DNA from: an uncultured Ruminococcus sp.
Lineage (GTDB): Bacteria > Bacillota > Clostridia > Oscillospirales > Ruminococcaceae
Direction of reading: 5' to 3'
NCBI GenBank assembly: GCA_902464115.1
Contig: CABQIF010000112.1
Location: forward strand, 1-6,847
Length of the DNA: 6,847 nucleotides
Below are positions 1 through 6,384 of this stretch, one piece after another. The notes below the pieces were generated by a model that worked only from the letters and a program-made list of their open reading frames with translations, had not been told where the DNA came from and did not search any database. Made by a program: the position numbers and the translations under genes. Each line of letters starts with the position of its first letter. Within the stretch, counting starts at the first letter, position 1.

Positions 1-35
1 GCTGCCAGCAGTTCCAATTTAAATGTTTTTGCCAT
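1..35 (-). CDS. atpC: ATP synthase F1 epsilon subunit, N-terminal fragment (cut by window edge)
   Basis: Only the first 11 codons and two bases of the next lie in the window. They read MAKTFKLELLA, the expected opening of an F-type epsilon subunit, whose N-terminal beta-sandwich begins with a short strand of this kind. Epsilon binds gamma and the c-ring in the central stalk and can inhibit ATP hydrolysis through its C-terminal helices, which are not visible here. The ATG lies 24 nt after the atpD stop, and a GAGGGA ribosome site sits about 7 nt upstream. Its place directly after atpD is the standard one for the last gene of a bacterial atp operon. Identification rests on position plus these few residues, so length and C-terminal domain cannot be judged. 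Confidence 0.85.
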   Translation of the reverse strand, partial: MAKTFKLELLA

Positions 36-59
36 GCCGCATCCCTCACTTACGCTTGA

Positions 60-1442
60 TTACAGGGTTTTTGCTTTTTCGATGACTTCATCAATCGTGC
101 CCACATTAAAGAATGCGTTTTCTGGATATTCATCCATTTCGCCGCTGATAATCATCTGAAAGCCACGGATGGTTTCCTTTAACGGTACATATTTACCCGG
201 AATACCCGTAAAGACTTCCGCTACATGGAACGGCTGTGACAAGAATTTCTGAATCTTTCTTGCACGGAATACCGCAGTCTTATCTTCTTCATCCAATTCT
301 TCCATACCCAGGATGGCGATGATATCCTGCAATTCCTTATACCGCTGCAACAATTCCTGTACCTGACGGGCAACCTGATAATGTTCTTCACCAACAACAT
401 CCGGTTCCAAGATTCTCGAAGAGGATTCCAGCGGGTCAACTGCCGGATAAATCCCCTGTTCTACGATCTTTCTGGACAAAACGGTCGTTGCATCCAAGTG
501 GGCGAACGTCGTTGCCGGAGCCGGGTCAGTCAAGTCATCCGCCGGCACATATACTGCCTGTACAGAGGTGATAGAACCATCCTTGGTAGAGGTGATTCGT
601 TCCTGCAATTCGCCGACTTCATTCGCCAAGGTCGGCTGATAACCAACGGCGGACGGCATTCTGCCCAGCAGGGCGGAAACTTCCGAACCAGCCTGTACAT
701 AACGGAAGATGTTATCAATAAACAGCAGCACGTCCTGATGCTTTTCATCTCGGAAGTATTCTGCCATTGTCAGACCCGTCTGTGCAACACGCATACGAGA
801 CCCCGGCGGTTCGTTCATCTGACCGAATACCAGAGCGGTCTTACTGATAACACCGGATTCTTTCATTTCGTTCCAAAGGTCATTACCTTCTCTGGAACGT
901 TCGCCGACACCCGTAAAAATCGAGTAGCCGCCGTGCTCGGTTGCAACGTTTCGGATCAGTTCCTGAATCAAAACGGTTTTACCAACACCAGCACCGCCGA
1001 ACAGACCAATCTTACCGCCCTTTGCATACGGTGCCAGCAGGTCGATGACCTTGATACCAGTTTCCAGAATTTCAACAACTGGGCTTTGATTCCGGAAAGA
1101 CGGTGCTTCTCTGTGAATCGCCCACTTCTGCTTGGTATGCACTTCTCCGGCGTTGTCGATCGGTTCGCCCAAAACATTGAACATTCTGCCCAATGTTTCT
1201 TCGCCGACCGGAACTTGAATACAGCTGCCGGTTGCGGTAACTTCCATATCCTTTGCCAGACCATCGGTTGCGGACAAGCTGATGCAGCGAACAACACCGT
1301 TGCCCATGTGCTGTGCCACTTCCATGACACACTTTTTATGTTCCATCTGGACTGTCAGAGCGTCTTTGATCATCGGCAGTTTGCCGGTAAATGCAACGTC
1401 AATGACAGGCCCGAGAATTTGTACAATTTTTCCGGTTTCCAT
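60..1442 (-). CDS. atpD: ATP synthase F1 beta subunit (catalytic)
   Basis: The 460-residue length is normal for this family. Beta carries the three catalytic sites of the alpha3beta3 head that make ATP from ADP and phosphate as gamma rotates. Visible landmarks are the N-terminal beta-barrel opening GKIVQILGPVIDV, the Walker A loop GGAGVGKT (residues 149-156), GVGERSREGNDL (178-189) with catalytic Glu181, the Walker B strand LLFIDN with Asp243, the run GSEVSALLGRMPSAVGYQP (252-270), and the family signature PAVDPLESSS (333-342). The torque loop usually written DELSEED reads EELDEED (381-387), an acidic variant. The start is supported by GAGGAG 11 nt upstream. It lies 35 nt after atpG, and atpC follows after 24 nt. 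No key residue is missing, and a functional enzyme is expected. Confidence 0.98.
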   Translation of the reverse strand: METGKIVQILGPVIDVAFTGKLPMIKDALTVQMEHKKCVMEVAQHMGNGVVRCISLSATDGLAKDMEVTATGSCIQVPVGEETLGRMFNVLGEPIDNAGEVHTKQKWAIHREAPSFRNQSPVVEILETGIKVIDLLAPYAKGGKIGLFGGAGVGKTVLIQELIRNVATEHGGYSIFTGVGERSREGNDLWNEMKESGVISKTALVFGQMNEPPGSRMRVAQTGLTMAEYFRDEKHQDVLLFIDNIFRYVQAGSEVSALLGRMPSAVGYQPTLANEVGELQERITSTKDGSITSVQAVYVPADDLTDPAPATTFAHLDATTVLSRKIVEQGIYPAVDPLESSSRILEPDVVGEEHYQVARQVQELLQRYKELQDIIAILGMEELDEEDKTAVFRARKIQKFLSQPFHVAEVFTGIPGKYVPLKETIRGFQMIISGEMDEYPENAFFNVGTIDEVIEKAKTL

Positions 1443-1477
1443 GGATTTTCGGACTCCTCTCTATCCCATGATCAGAT

Positions 1478-2371
1478 TTATTTCGCAGCCTCTGCACCGC
1501 TGGAGATCTCTGTAATTTCCTGTGTGATTGCAGCCTGTCTTGCACGGTTATACTGCAACGAAAGTGTTTGCAGCATATCCTTTGCACTGGTGGTTGCAGA
1601 GTCCATTGCCGACATACGAGCCTGCTGTTCGCTACAGAACGATTCTACCATTGCACCGTAAATCAAACCCTTCATAAAGTTCGGGGTCAAGTGTTCCATA
1701 ACCGCTTCCACGGTTGGATAGAAGGTTGCCTCGTGGTGACGGGTAACATCTTCTTCACTGGTGACAAAGTTGTTGACGTTCAGCGGCAGCAGCTGCTGGA
1801 CTTTCGGCTCAAATGTCATGGAATTGAGCATCTTTGTATAGACGATATAAACATCGTCTACTTTCTTCTGCTCAAACAATTCCATCATCAGCACGGCGAT
1901 CTTCATCGCACGGTACAAGGTCGGGTTCTGGGTGGTCTGGATAAATTCCGCATCCACGTCCAGCTGTCCTTCTCTTGCCTTCCGCTGAAAATACATTCTG
2001 CCGACCTGTCCCATTACAAACAGCCGGGCATATTCACACTGTTCCATCTCTGCTTCTGCCCGCTTGATGACATTGTGGTTATAAGAACCGCACATGCCCT
2101 TATCTGCCGTGATGATAATGAATGCTTTTTTCCGCTTATCTGCCGGAATTTCCGTTCTGGTATCGAAAAACCGCATGTCAATATCTTCCGGTGCACGGGA
2201 CAGAATGCTTCGCATGGCATATAACAGCTTATCAAAATAGGGTTCTGTGGCTGCCAAATCCTTCTTCGCCTTCTTCAGCTTGGAAGAGGAAATCAGGTAC
2301 ATGGCATTCGTAATCTTCATAATATCATTGATACTCTTAATCCGTTCCCGAATTTCCCGCATATTTGACAT
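1478..2371 (-). CDS. atpG: ATP synthase F1 gamma subunit (central stalk rotor)
   Basis: This 297-residue protein is slightly longer than the roughly 285 typical of the family. Gamma is the rotating shaft inside alpha3beta3 and links the c-ring to catalysis. The N-terminal helix contains IKSINDIMKITNAMYLIS (residues 11-28) followed by SSKLKKAK, the usual gamma opening. The middle holds TADKGMCGSYN (89-99), matching the conserved S/T-D-R/K-G-x-C-G-x-x-N segment. The C-terminal helix ends with YNRARQAAITQEITEI (274-289), the family's most conserved stretch. The two terminal helices would form the coiled coil. The ATG is separated from the atpA stop by a single base, and AGGTGA inside the atpA 3' end serves as ribosome site. 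Met4 is an alternative start, but the spacing favours Met1. Translation is probably coupled to atpA. Confidence 0.97.
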   Translation of the reverse strand: MSNMREIRERIKSINDIMKITNAMYLISSSKLKKAKKDLAATEPYFDKLLYAMRSILSRAPEDIDMRFFDTRTEIPADKRKKAFIIITADKGMCGSYNHNVIKRAEAEMEQCEYARLFVMGQVGRMYFQRKAREGQLDVDAEFIQTTQNPTLYRAMKIAVLMMELFEQKKVDDVYIVYTKMLNSMTFEPKVQQLLPLNVNNFVTSEEDVTRHHEATFYPTVEAVMEHLTPNFMKGLIYGAMVESFCSEQQARMSAMDSATTSAKDMLQTLSLQYNRARQAAITQEITEISSGAEAAK

Positions 2372-2372
2372 C

Positions 2373-3881
2373 TTACTTCACCTGCTTCTTATAGGCTTCT
2401 GCTTCTGCAATCAAGGTTGCCTTATCTTCATCGGACAGCTGTCCGGTTTCCTGAATCTTCTGAACAATATTTCTGACTGCTCCCTGACTCTGTTCAAAAT
2501 GTGTCATCAGGTCATTGACAAAGTCTCGCAGATTCTTCAGCGGAATATCGTCAAACAGCCGTTCGGAGGCAACTGCCAGCACACAGACCTGCCGCCACAA
2601 TGGCTGCGGATGATACAGCGGCTGCTTCAGCAGTTCCATCAGGGCATGACCATGGTCTAACATCGCTTGGGTTGCAGGGTCGAGGTCGGAACTGAACTGT
2701 GTAAAGACTTCCATTTCTCGGAACTGTGCCAGTTCCATACGCATCTTTCCGGCAACCTTTTTCATTGCCTTGGTCTGGGCAGCACCGCCGACACGAGAAA
2801 CGGACAAGCCGACATTGACTGCCGGACGCATACCAGCGAAGAACAATTCGCTTTCCAAGAAGATCTGACCATCTGTGATGGAGATGACATTTGTCGGAAT
2901 GTAAGCGGAGATGTCGCCTGCCTGTGTTTCGATGATTGGCAGTGCGGTGATTGAACCGCCGCCGTGTGCATCGTCCAGTCGGCAGGAACGCTCCAGCAAA
3001 CGGGAGTGCAGATAGAAAACGTCACCCGGATAAGCTTCACGCCCCGGCGGACGATGGAGCAGCAGGGACATTGCACGGTAAGCCACCGCATGCTTGGAAA
3101 GGTCATCATAGATAATCAGAACGTCTTTGCCCTGATGCATGAAGAATTCTGCCATCGCCGTACCGGAATACGGTGCAATATACTGCACTGGAGCCGGAGC
3201 ACTGGCGGATGCAGAAACAACCACGGAATAATCCATTGCACCATGGGTTTTCAGGGTATTTACAATTTTTGCAACCGTTGAGGACTTCTGACCGATGGCA
3301 ACATAAATACAGATGACATCCTGTCCCTTCTGGTTGATGATGGTATCTACAGCAATCGAAGTTTTACCCGTCTGACGGTCACCGATGATCAATTCTCTCT
3401 GTCCACGTCCAATCGGGAACATGGAGTCGATGGAAAGAATACCAGTTTGCAGCGGAACAGAAACGGACTTTCTGTCTGCAACACCGGCTGCTTCCCGTTC
3501 AATCGGGTAATAGTCTTCCGGTTCAATCGGTGCACCGCCATCAATCGGAGCACCCAGTGCGTCAACAACTCTGCCAATCAATCCAGAGCCAACGCCGACA
3601 CCGGCACGCTTTTTGGTACGCATGACCTGTGTACCTTCTACAATTCCATAATCAGAACCGAGCAGAACGACACCAACAGTCTTTTCTTCCAAGTTCTGAA
3701 TAATTCCACGGACACCGGTTTCAAATTCCACCAGTTCGCCGTACATGGCATGCTGCATCCCATAAACGGTTGCAATGCCATCGCCGACCCGAACAACCGT
3801 GCCGCCTTCCTGCACGCCGGTCTTTCGGTCGAAATCCGCAATTTCACTCTTTAAAACGGAAATGATTTCACTTGCATTCAT
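2373..3881 (-). CDS. atpA: ATP synthase F1 alpha subunit
   Basis: The 502-residue length is typical. Alpha alternates with beta in the F1 head, binds nucleotide non-catalytically and supplies the arginine finger to the beta active site. Seen in order are the N-terminal helix that contacts delta (about residues 1-25), the beta-barrel (VVRVGDGIATVYG, 29-41), the Walker A loop GDRQTGKT (167-174), the Walker B segment VLIIYDD (254-260), RPPGREAYPGDVFYLHSRLL (277-296) and the signature PAVNVGLSVS (353-362), followed by the arginine finger Arg363 in SRVGGAAQ. The C-terminal part is helical. An AGGAGGG ribosome site sits 11 nt before the ATG, and the gap from atpH is only 19 nt. The stop TAA is one base from the atpG start. 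Nothing is missing or unusual. Confidence 0.98.
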   Translation of the reverse strand: MNASEIISVLKSEIADFDRKTGVQEGGTVVRVGDGIATVYGMQHAMYGELVEFETGVRGIIQNLEEKTVGVVLLGSDYGIVEGTQVMRTKKRAGVGVGSGLIGRVVDALGAPIDGGAPIEPEDYYPIEREAAGVADRKSVSVPLQTGILSIDSMFPIGRGQRELIIGDRQTGKTSIAVDTIINQKGQDVICIYVAIGQKSSTVAKIVNTLKTHGAMDYSVVVSASASAPAPVQYIAPYSGTAMAEFFMHQGKDVLIIYDDLSKHAVAYRAMSLLLHRPPGREAYPGDVFYLHSRLLERSCRLDDAHGGGSITALPIIETQAGDISAYIPTNVISITDGQIFLESELFFAGMRPAVNVGLSVSRVGGAAQTKAMKKVAGKMRMELAQFREMEVFTQFSSDLDPATQAMLDHGHALMELLKQPLYHPQPLWRQVCVLAVASERLFDDIPLKNLRDFVNDLMTHFEQSQGAVRNIVQKIQETGQLSDEDKATLIAEAEAYKKQVK

Positions 3882-3900
3882 GGGTACACATTCCCTCCTG

Positions 3901-4404
3901 TCACTGTCCTGCCAATTTCTTTTGCAGGGTTTTTAAGGTATTCCGCAAACTGCGGTCATACACCAAGTCACCGATTCGCAATACAAAACCGCCCCGCAAT
4001 GCTGGGTTTTTCTGCATCGTAAGGACTGCCTGCTGTTTGCCTGTCACTTTCATGGCAAACTGTTTCAAGCCTTCCTGCTGGGCTTCTGTAAGCGGTGTGA
4101 CATATTCCACAACAGCGTGGACACAGCTTTCTGACTGTCGCTTCTTCTCATAAAATGCCTGAAAAATTTCCGGCACATCGGCAGTTTCTGCGTTTTTACA
4201 GAGTACGCAGAGCAGATCCTGCACTGCCTCCGGAAATACCTTCCGAACAACCGCTTCCTTTTCCGGAATGGAAATGGTGGGATTCGTCAGAGCTTCGCTG
4301 AGTGCCGGACAACATTCCCAGATTGCCTGTGCCTGCTCCACCACATCCATCGGGTATTGCAGTTCTAACATTGCCTGTGCATAACATTCAGCTGGTCGGC
4401 TCAT
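3901..4404 (-). CDS. atpH: ATP synthase delta subunit (peripheral stalk, OSCP-type)
   Basis: This 167-residue protein is within the 165-180 range of bacterial delta subunits. Delta caps the F1 head and ties it to the b dimer, keeping alpha3beta3 from rotating. The N-terminal part (about residues 1-105) is helical and Ala/Leu-rich with RPAECYAQAMLEL near the start, like the family's A-x-x-Y-A-x-A-L opening. The C-terminal domain shows the recognisable GGFVLRIGDLVYDRSLRNTL (residues 138-157), matching the conserved GG-hydrophobic-x-IGD-x-V-x-D-S-x-x-x-L motif. Delta subunits diverge greatly, so the C-terminal motif and position between atpF and atpA carry the call. Its ATG overlaps the atpF TGA as ATGA (4401-4404), which implies translational coupling. 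GGAGG and AAGGTG upstream provide ribosome binding. Confidence 0.95.
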   Translation of the reverse strand: MSRPAECYAQAMLELQYPMDVVEQAQAIWECCPALSEALTNPTISIPEKEAVVRKVFPEAVQDLLCVLCKNAETADVPEIFQAFYEKKRQSESCVHAVVEYVTPLTEAQQEGLKQFAMKVTGKQQAVLTMQKNPALRGGFVLRIGDLVYDRSLRNTLKTLQKKLAGQ

Positions 4405-4889
4405 GAATTCACACCTTCCTCCTTCAAGAACGCATCAACCAGATTCCGGTTTTCGGCATCGTCCATTTTTCCTTCTACCAACTTGGCAGCGGCAGCGAGT
4501 GCCAGGTCTGCAATTTCCTTCTGTGCACCAGCCAGGGTATTCTGCCGTTCGGCATCAATTTCCTTCTGTGCATTCTGGATCATGCGGTTTGCTTCCTGCT
4601 GAGCCCGTTCGGTGATCTGATTTCCCTGTTCTTTTGCGGCAGTTCTGGCATTTGCAATAATCGTACTTGCCTCCTGCTTTGCACCGGAGAGCGTGTCTTC
4701 ATACTGCTGCCGCAGCTGATGTGCTTCCTCTTTGGACGCTTTTGCCTGATCCAGATCGGCTTGTACCGCTGTGGCACGCTGATCCATGATATTCTGAATG
4801 CGTCCGAACAGGAACTTCTTCAGAAACAAGAACAGCACCAGAATATTGATGATCGAAAATGCAATCGTCCAAATATCAAAATCTAACAT
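4401..4889 (-). CDS. atpF: ATP synthase Fo b subunit (peripheral stalk)
   Basis: This 162-residue protein is normal in length for bacterial b. A single N-terminal membrane helix (about residues 6-28, ending FLFLKKFLF) is followed by a long charged, Ala/Glu/Gln/Lys-rich helix without prolines (about 35-150), expected to form the parallel b2 coiled coil that reaches delta at the top of F1. Sequences such as ITERAQQEANRMIQNAQKEI (residues 92-111) are typical of the dimerisation region. The C-terminus binds delta. There is one b gene, with no b' partner, as in most Firmicutes. The 64-nt gap from the second atpE is the largest inside the operon. The ribosome site is weak (AGGA, 13 nt before ATG) and lies in a potential hairpin, unlike the strong sites of its neighbours. 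The stop overlaps the atpH start. Confidence 0.96.
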   Translation of the reverse strand: MLDFDIWTIAFSIINILVLFLFLKKFLFGRIQNIMDQRATAVQADLDQAKASKEEAHQLRQQYEDTLSGAKQEASTIIANARTAAKEQGNQITERAQQEANRMIQNAQKEIDAERQNTLAGAQKEIADLALAAAAKLVEGKMDDAENRNLVDAFLKEEGVNS

Positions 4890-4953
4890 AATTTCTGTTT
4901 CGTCCTGCTCTCTGGCAGAACGCAGCTCCTTTCTTTAAAGGATTCCCTGCTGA
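4890..4953 (-). promoter_or_regulatory. atpE-atpF intergenic region with two small RNA hairpins
   Basis: Two perfect or near-perfect hairpins are visible in the minus-strand RNA. Positions 4927-4942 form a 6-bp stem (UCCUUU/AAAGGA) with a 4-nt loop. Positions 4903-4920 form a 6-bp stem (UUCUGC/GCAGGA, one G-U pair) with a 6-nt loop. The 3' arm of the second contains AGGA, the only candidate ribosome site for atpF, so folding would reduce initiation on b. Neither hairpin is followed by a U-tract, so they are not terminators. A role in keeping b synthesis below c, or in mRNA processing, is inference. Both stems are short and could be chance. Confidence 0.4.
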
Positions 4954-5160
4954 TCACTTCATGATGACCAGCAGCAGTGCAACAACGAAACCATAGATGG
5001 CGGTTGCTTCTGCCAACGCACTACCAAGCAGCAACGCTTTGTTGATGTCGCCAGATGCTTCCGGCTGTCTTGCAATGGCTTCTACTGCCTTAGATGTTGC
5101 AATTCCGATGCCCAAGCCGGCACCGATACCCGTTAAAACGGCAATTCCTGCTGCGATCAT
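4954..5160 (-). CDS. atpE: ATP synthase Fo c subunit, second copy (rotor ring)
   Basis: The protein has 68 residues, short for the family (about 70-90), with almost nothing before the first helix. It is a two-helix hairpin. Helix 1 carries the glycine-rich packing motif (GIGAGLGIGIA, residues 11-21). The polar loop is ARQPEA (30-35), which contacts gamma/epsilon. Helix 2 carries the ion-binding Glu51 in SALAEATAIYGF. Multiple copies form the rotating ring that exchanges ions with subunit a. Relative to Na+-type c subunits, the Gln position is Ile18 and the Ser after the glutamate is Ala52, which suggests H+ coupling. The protein is identical to that of the upstream copy, though the DNA differs. 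AGGAGG lies 9 nt before the ATG. The stop is TGA, against TAA in the other copy. Confidence 0.97.
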   Translation of the reverse strand: MIAAGIAVLTGIGAGLGIGIATSKAVEAIARQPEASGDINKALLLGSALAEATAIYGFVVALLLVIMK

Positions 5161-5200
5161 GATTCTTTTCCTCCTATGTTGAATCGTTTTAATCTTCCGT

Positions 5201-5407
5201 TTACTTCATGATAACCAAGAGCAATGCGACAACGAAACCGTAAATCGCAGTTGCTTCTGCCAACGCACTACCGAGCAACAACGCTTTGTTGATGTCACCG
5301 GAAGCCTCTGGCTGTCTTGCAATGGCTTCTACTGCCTTGGATGTTGCAATTCCGATACCCAAGCCGGCACCGATACCCGTTAAAACGGCAATTCCTGCTG
5401 CAATCAT
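5201..5407 (-). CDS. atpE: ATP synthase Fo c subunit, first copy (rotor ring)
   Basis: This gene encodes exactly the same 68 residues as the copy 40 nt downstream: a glycine-rich helix 1, the ARQPEA loop and Glu51 in helix 2. It follows atpB after a 13-nt gap in which the AGGAGG ribosome site begins inside the atpB stop region (TAAGGAGG), 8 nt from the ATG, so initiation is strong and possibly coupled to atpB. Both copies keep a good ribosome site, an intact frame and the essential carboxylate, so both are probably expressed and mixed into one chemically uniform ring. Duplicated or triplicated c genes are known in some bacteria; from memory, Acetobacterium woodii has two identical F-type c proteins beside a third, V-type-like one. 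Increased c dosage is the simplest explanation. Confidence 0.97.
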   Translation of the reverse strand: MIAAGIAVLTGIGAGLGIGIATSKAVEAIARQPEASGDINKALLLGSALAEATAIYGFVVALLLVIMK

Positions 5408-5420
5408 GATGATTTCCTCC

Positions 5421-6116
5421 TTATTTCTCGTGTTGTTCCATGCCCTCCGCCATAAACAGCGAAGTTAAAAATACAAATACATACGCTTGAATCAGTCCGT
5501 CGAACACGTCAAAGTACATACTGAATACCATTGGGACGATCAGTCCGCAGACCTGTTCGATCAGCTTCATGACAACAAATGCACCCAAAACATTACCGAA
5601 CAGTCGCATACACAGCGAAAGCGGACGAATGCCCAATTCCATAATGTTGATCGGGGTCATAATTGCCATTGGTTTGGTGAAGGATGACAAAAAGCCTTTC
5701 AAGCCGCCCTGTGCCCGGAATGTGGACACTTCAATCAGGATAATGCTGAGCAATGCAAATGCAACCGTAACGTTGATGTCTTTAGTCGGCGGTTTAATGC
5801 CGAAGCCGAACATCCCGATGAGGTTGGAAATGCCGAGCAGCAGCAGCACAGTACCCAGATATGCAAAATACGGTCTACCGGCTTTGCCCATGTTGCCTTC
5901 CAAGAAATTGTTCACCCACGTTACCGCAGATTCGAGCATCGCCTGCCCACGGCCGGGAACAATTTTCAGATTGCGTGTCAAAAGCAGAACTGCGATCATG
6001 ATAAACGCCATAATGCCCCACATGACCACAATGGATTCATGCACGGGAATTCCACCGAACAGCGGAATCGTAAAGACGACCTCAGTTTGCAGTTCTTCTG
6101 CCAATGCTTCTCCCAT
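5421..6116 (-). CDS. atpB: ATP synthase Fo a subunit (ion channel stator)
   Basis: From the chosen start the protein has 231 residues, normal for Firmicutes a subunits. It forms the two half-channels that carry ions to and from the c-ring. Five or six membrane segments are visible (about 28-47, 84-105, 117-132, 177-199 and 205-224, with another likely near 150-170). The essential arginine is Arg171 in LCMRLFGN, equivalent to E. coli Arg210, and Gln210 in LIQAYVFVFLT matches the conserved Gln252 of E. coli. GIRPLSL before the arginine is also typical. The frame stays open 26 codons further, to an ATG at 6194. That ATG has no ribosome site and the extra residues are charged and atypical, whereas the ATG at 6116 has AGAGGA 10 nt upstream (6127-6132). 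I therefore prefer 6116. No atpI is visible before it. Confidence 0.95.
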   Translation of the reverse strand: MGEALAEELQTEVVFTIPLFGGIPVHESIVVMWGIMAFIMIAVLLLTRNLKIVPGRGQAMLESAVTWVNNFLEGNMGKAGRPYFAYLGTVLLLLGISNLIGMFGFGIKPPTKDINVTVAFALLSIILIEVSTFRAQGGLKGFLSSFTKPMAIMTPINIMELGIRPLSLCMRLFGNVLGAFVVMKLIEQVCGLIVPMVFSMYFDVFDGLIQAYVFVFLTSLFMAEGMEQHEK

Positions 6117-6142
6117 CTTCTCACCATCCTCTCTCACAAGCT

Positions 6143-6209
6143 CTTTTGCAGTTCCTGCAAAAGGCGTCTGCCGTCTTGGTATCAACGGCAGCATTCAAAG
6201 TGTTGAATG
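6143..6209 (-). promoter_or_regulatory. Three consecutive hairpins in the atpB leader
   Basis: Three perfect inverted repeats lie end to end just upstream of the atpB ribosome site. Positions 6192-6209 give a 7-bp stem (CATTCAA/TTGAATG) with a 4-nt loop. Positions 6168-6191 give a 7-bp stem (CTGCCGT/ACGGCAG) with a 10-nt loop. Positions 6143-6163 give a 9-bp stem (CTTTTGCAG/CTGCAAAAG) with a 3-nt loop. None is followed by a U-tract, so they are not intrinsic terminators. They would form in transcripts from every upstream promoter. They may stabilise the 5' end, recruit a protein, or affect ribosome loading; which one cannot be told from sequence. Confidence 0.5.
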
Positions 6210-6241
6210 TTAGAACAGTGTCGTTTACTGCTCTGCTTTCT

Positions 6242-6270
6242 ATTATACACACGGCTGTGTAAAATTGCAA
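6242..6270 (-). promoter_or_regulatory. Promoter P1 of the atp operon (sigma-A type)
   Basis: The -35 is TTGCAA (6265-6270), the spacer is 17 bp, and the -10 is a perfect TATAAT (6242-6247). The predicted start is near 6235, about 119 nt before the atpB ATG, just ahead of the three leader hairpins. It is the promoter closest to the operon. The -35 matches TTGACA at four of six bases. Confidence 0.75.
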
Positions 6271-6273
6271 GCA

Positions 6274-6363
6274 TTAAAATGCGGCAAAATGACGGATATG
6301 GGACAATCTTCCGGAAACTGTTGCTTTTTGCAAGTTTCCAAAAGTACCGAAAATCTTTCGCAT
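6274..6363 (-). CDS. Possible 29-residue leader peptide ORF
   Basis: A short frame opens with ATG at 6363 and ends with TAA at 6274-6276. It starts MRKIFGTFGNLQKATV and is basic overall. A GGAG ribosome site (6371-6374) sits 7 nt upstream, and the predicted start of promoter P2 is near 6378, giving a plausible very short 5' UTR. An in-frame ATG at 6369 is too close to GGAG to be preferred. A strong hairpin (6308-6344) lies within the frame. I recognise no family, and there is no codon run typical of attenuation. It could be a regulatory leader ORF or chance, and the evidence is only the start context. Confidence 0.2.
   Translation of the reverse strand: MRKIFGTFGNLQKATVSGRLSHIRHFAAF
6308..6344 (-). 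promoter_or_regulatory. 12-bp hairpin between promoters P2 and P1
   Basis: In the minus-strand RNA, CUUUUGGAAACU (6333-6344) pairs with AGUUUCCGGAAG (6308-6319) over 12 bp including two G-U pairs, with a 13-nt loop. No U-tract follows, so it is not a simple terminator. It would be present only in transcripts from P2 or farther upstream, so it could distinguish those mRNAs from P1 mRNAs. Function is unknown. Confidence 0.4.
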
Positions 6364-6384
6364 TTTCATTCTCCACTTTTAATC

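Larger units (their letters stand above)
4954..5407 (-). repeat. Tandem duplication of atpE, two 207-bp units
   Basis: Aligning 5201-5407 with 4954-5160 codon by codon gives 20 base differences: 19 silent third-position changes plus the stop (TAA against TGA). Three fall in residues 1-32 (codons 2, 17 and 23) and sixteen in residues 33-68. The 40-nt spacer between the units is not repeated beyond a shared AGGAGG ribosome site. The count was made by hand. Confidence 0.95.

Noticed and set aside
381..387. Acidic variant of the beta torque loop (EELDEED, residue numbers 381-387 of atpD) as a functional novelty
   Set aside because: This loop varies among bacteria while keeping its negative charge, so the change is not unusual enough to report as a finding. 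The coordinates given are residue numbers.
381..1661. 426-codon open frame on the plus strand antisense to atpD and atpG
   Set aside because: It lies opposite two well-supported ATP synthase genes, its protein has no recognisable domain, and it spans the junction between them. Long antisense frames are common opposite conserved coding sequence.
1568..2224. 218-codon plus-strand open frame opposite atpG
   Set aside because: It is rich in Cys, His and Phe with no domain, which is the usual look of a shadow frame opposite a helical, charged protein.
6117..6194. 26-residue N-terminal extension of atpB starting at 6194
   Set aside because: There is no ribosome site before 6194, the region folds into three hairpins, and the ATG at 6116 has AGAGGA at good spacing and gives a normal family length.
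5569..6213. 214-codon plus-strand open frame opposite atpB
   Set aside because: The atpB reading contains the essential Arg and Gln motifs. The antisense product is low-complexity and unrecognisable.
6182..6376. 64-codon frame with GTG start overlapping the P2 leader and P1
   Set aside because: The start would sit almost at the predicted transcription start with no ribosome site, and the frame runs through P1 and into the leader hairpins. The peptide is not recognisable.
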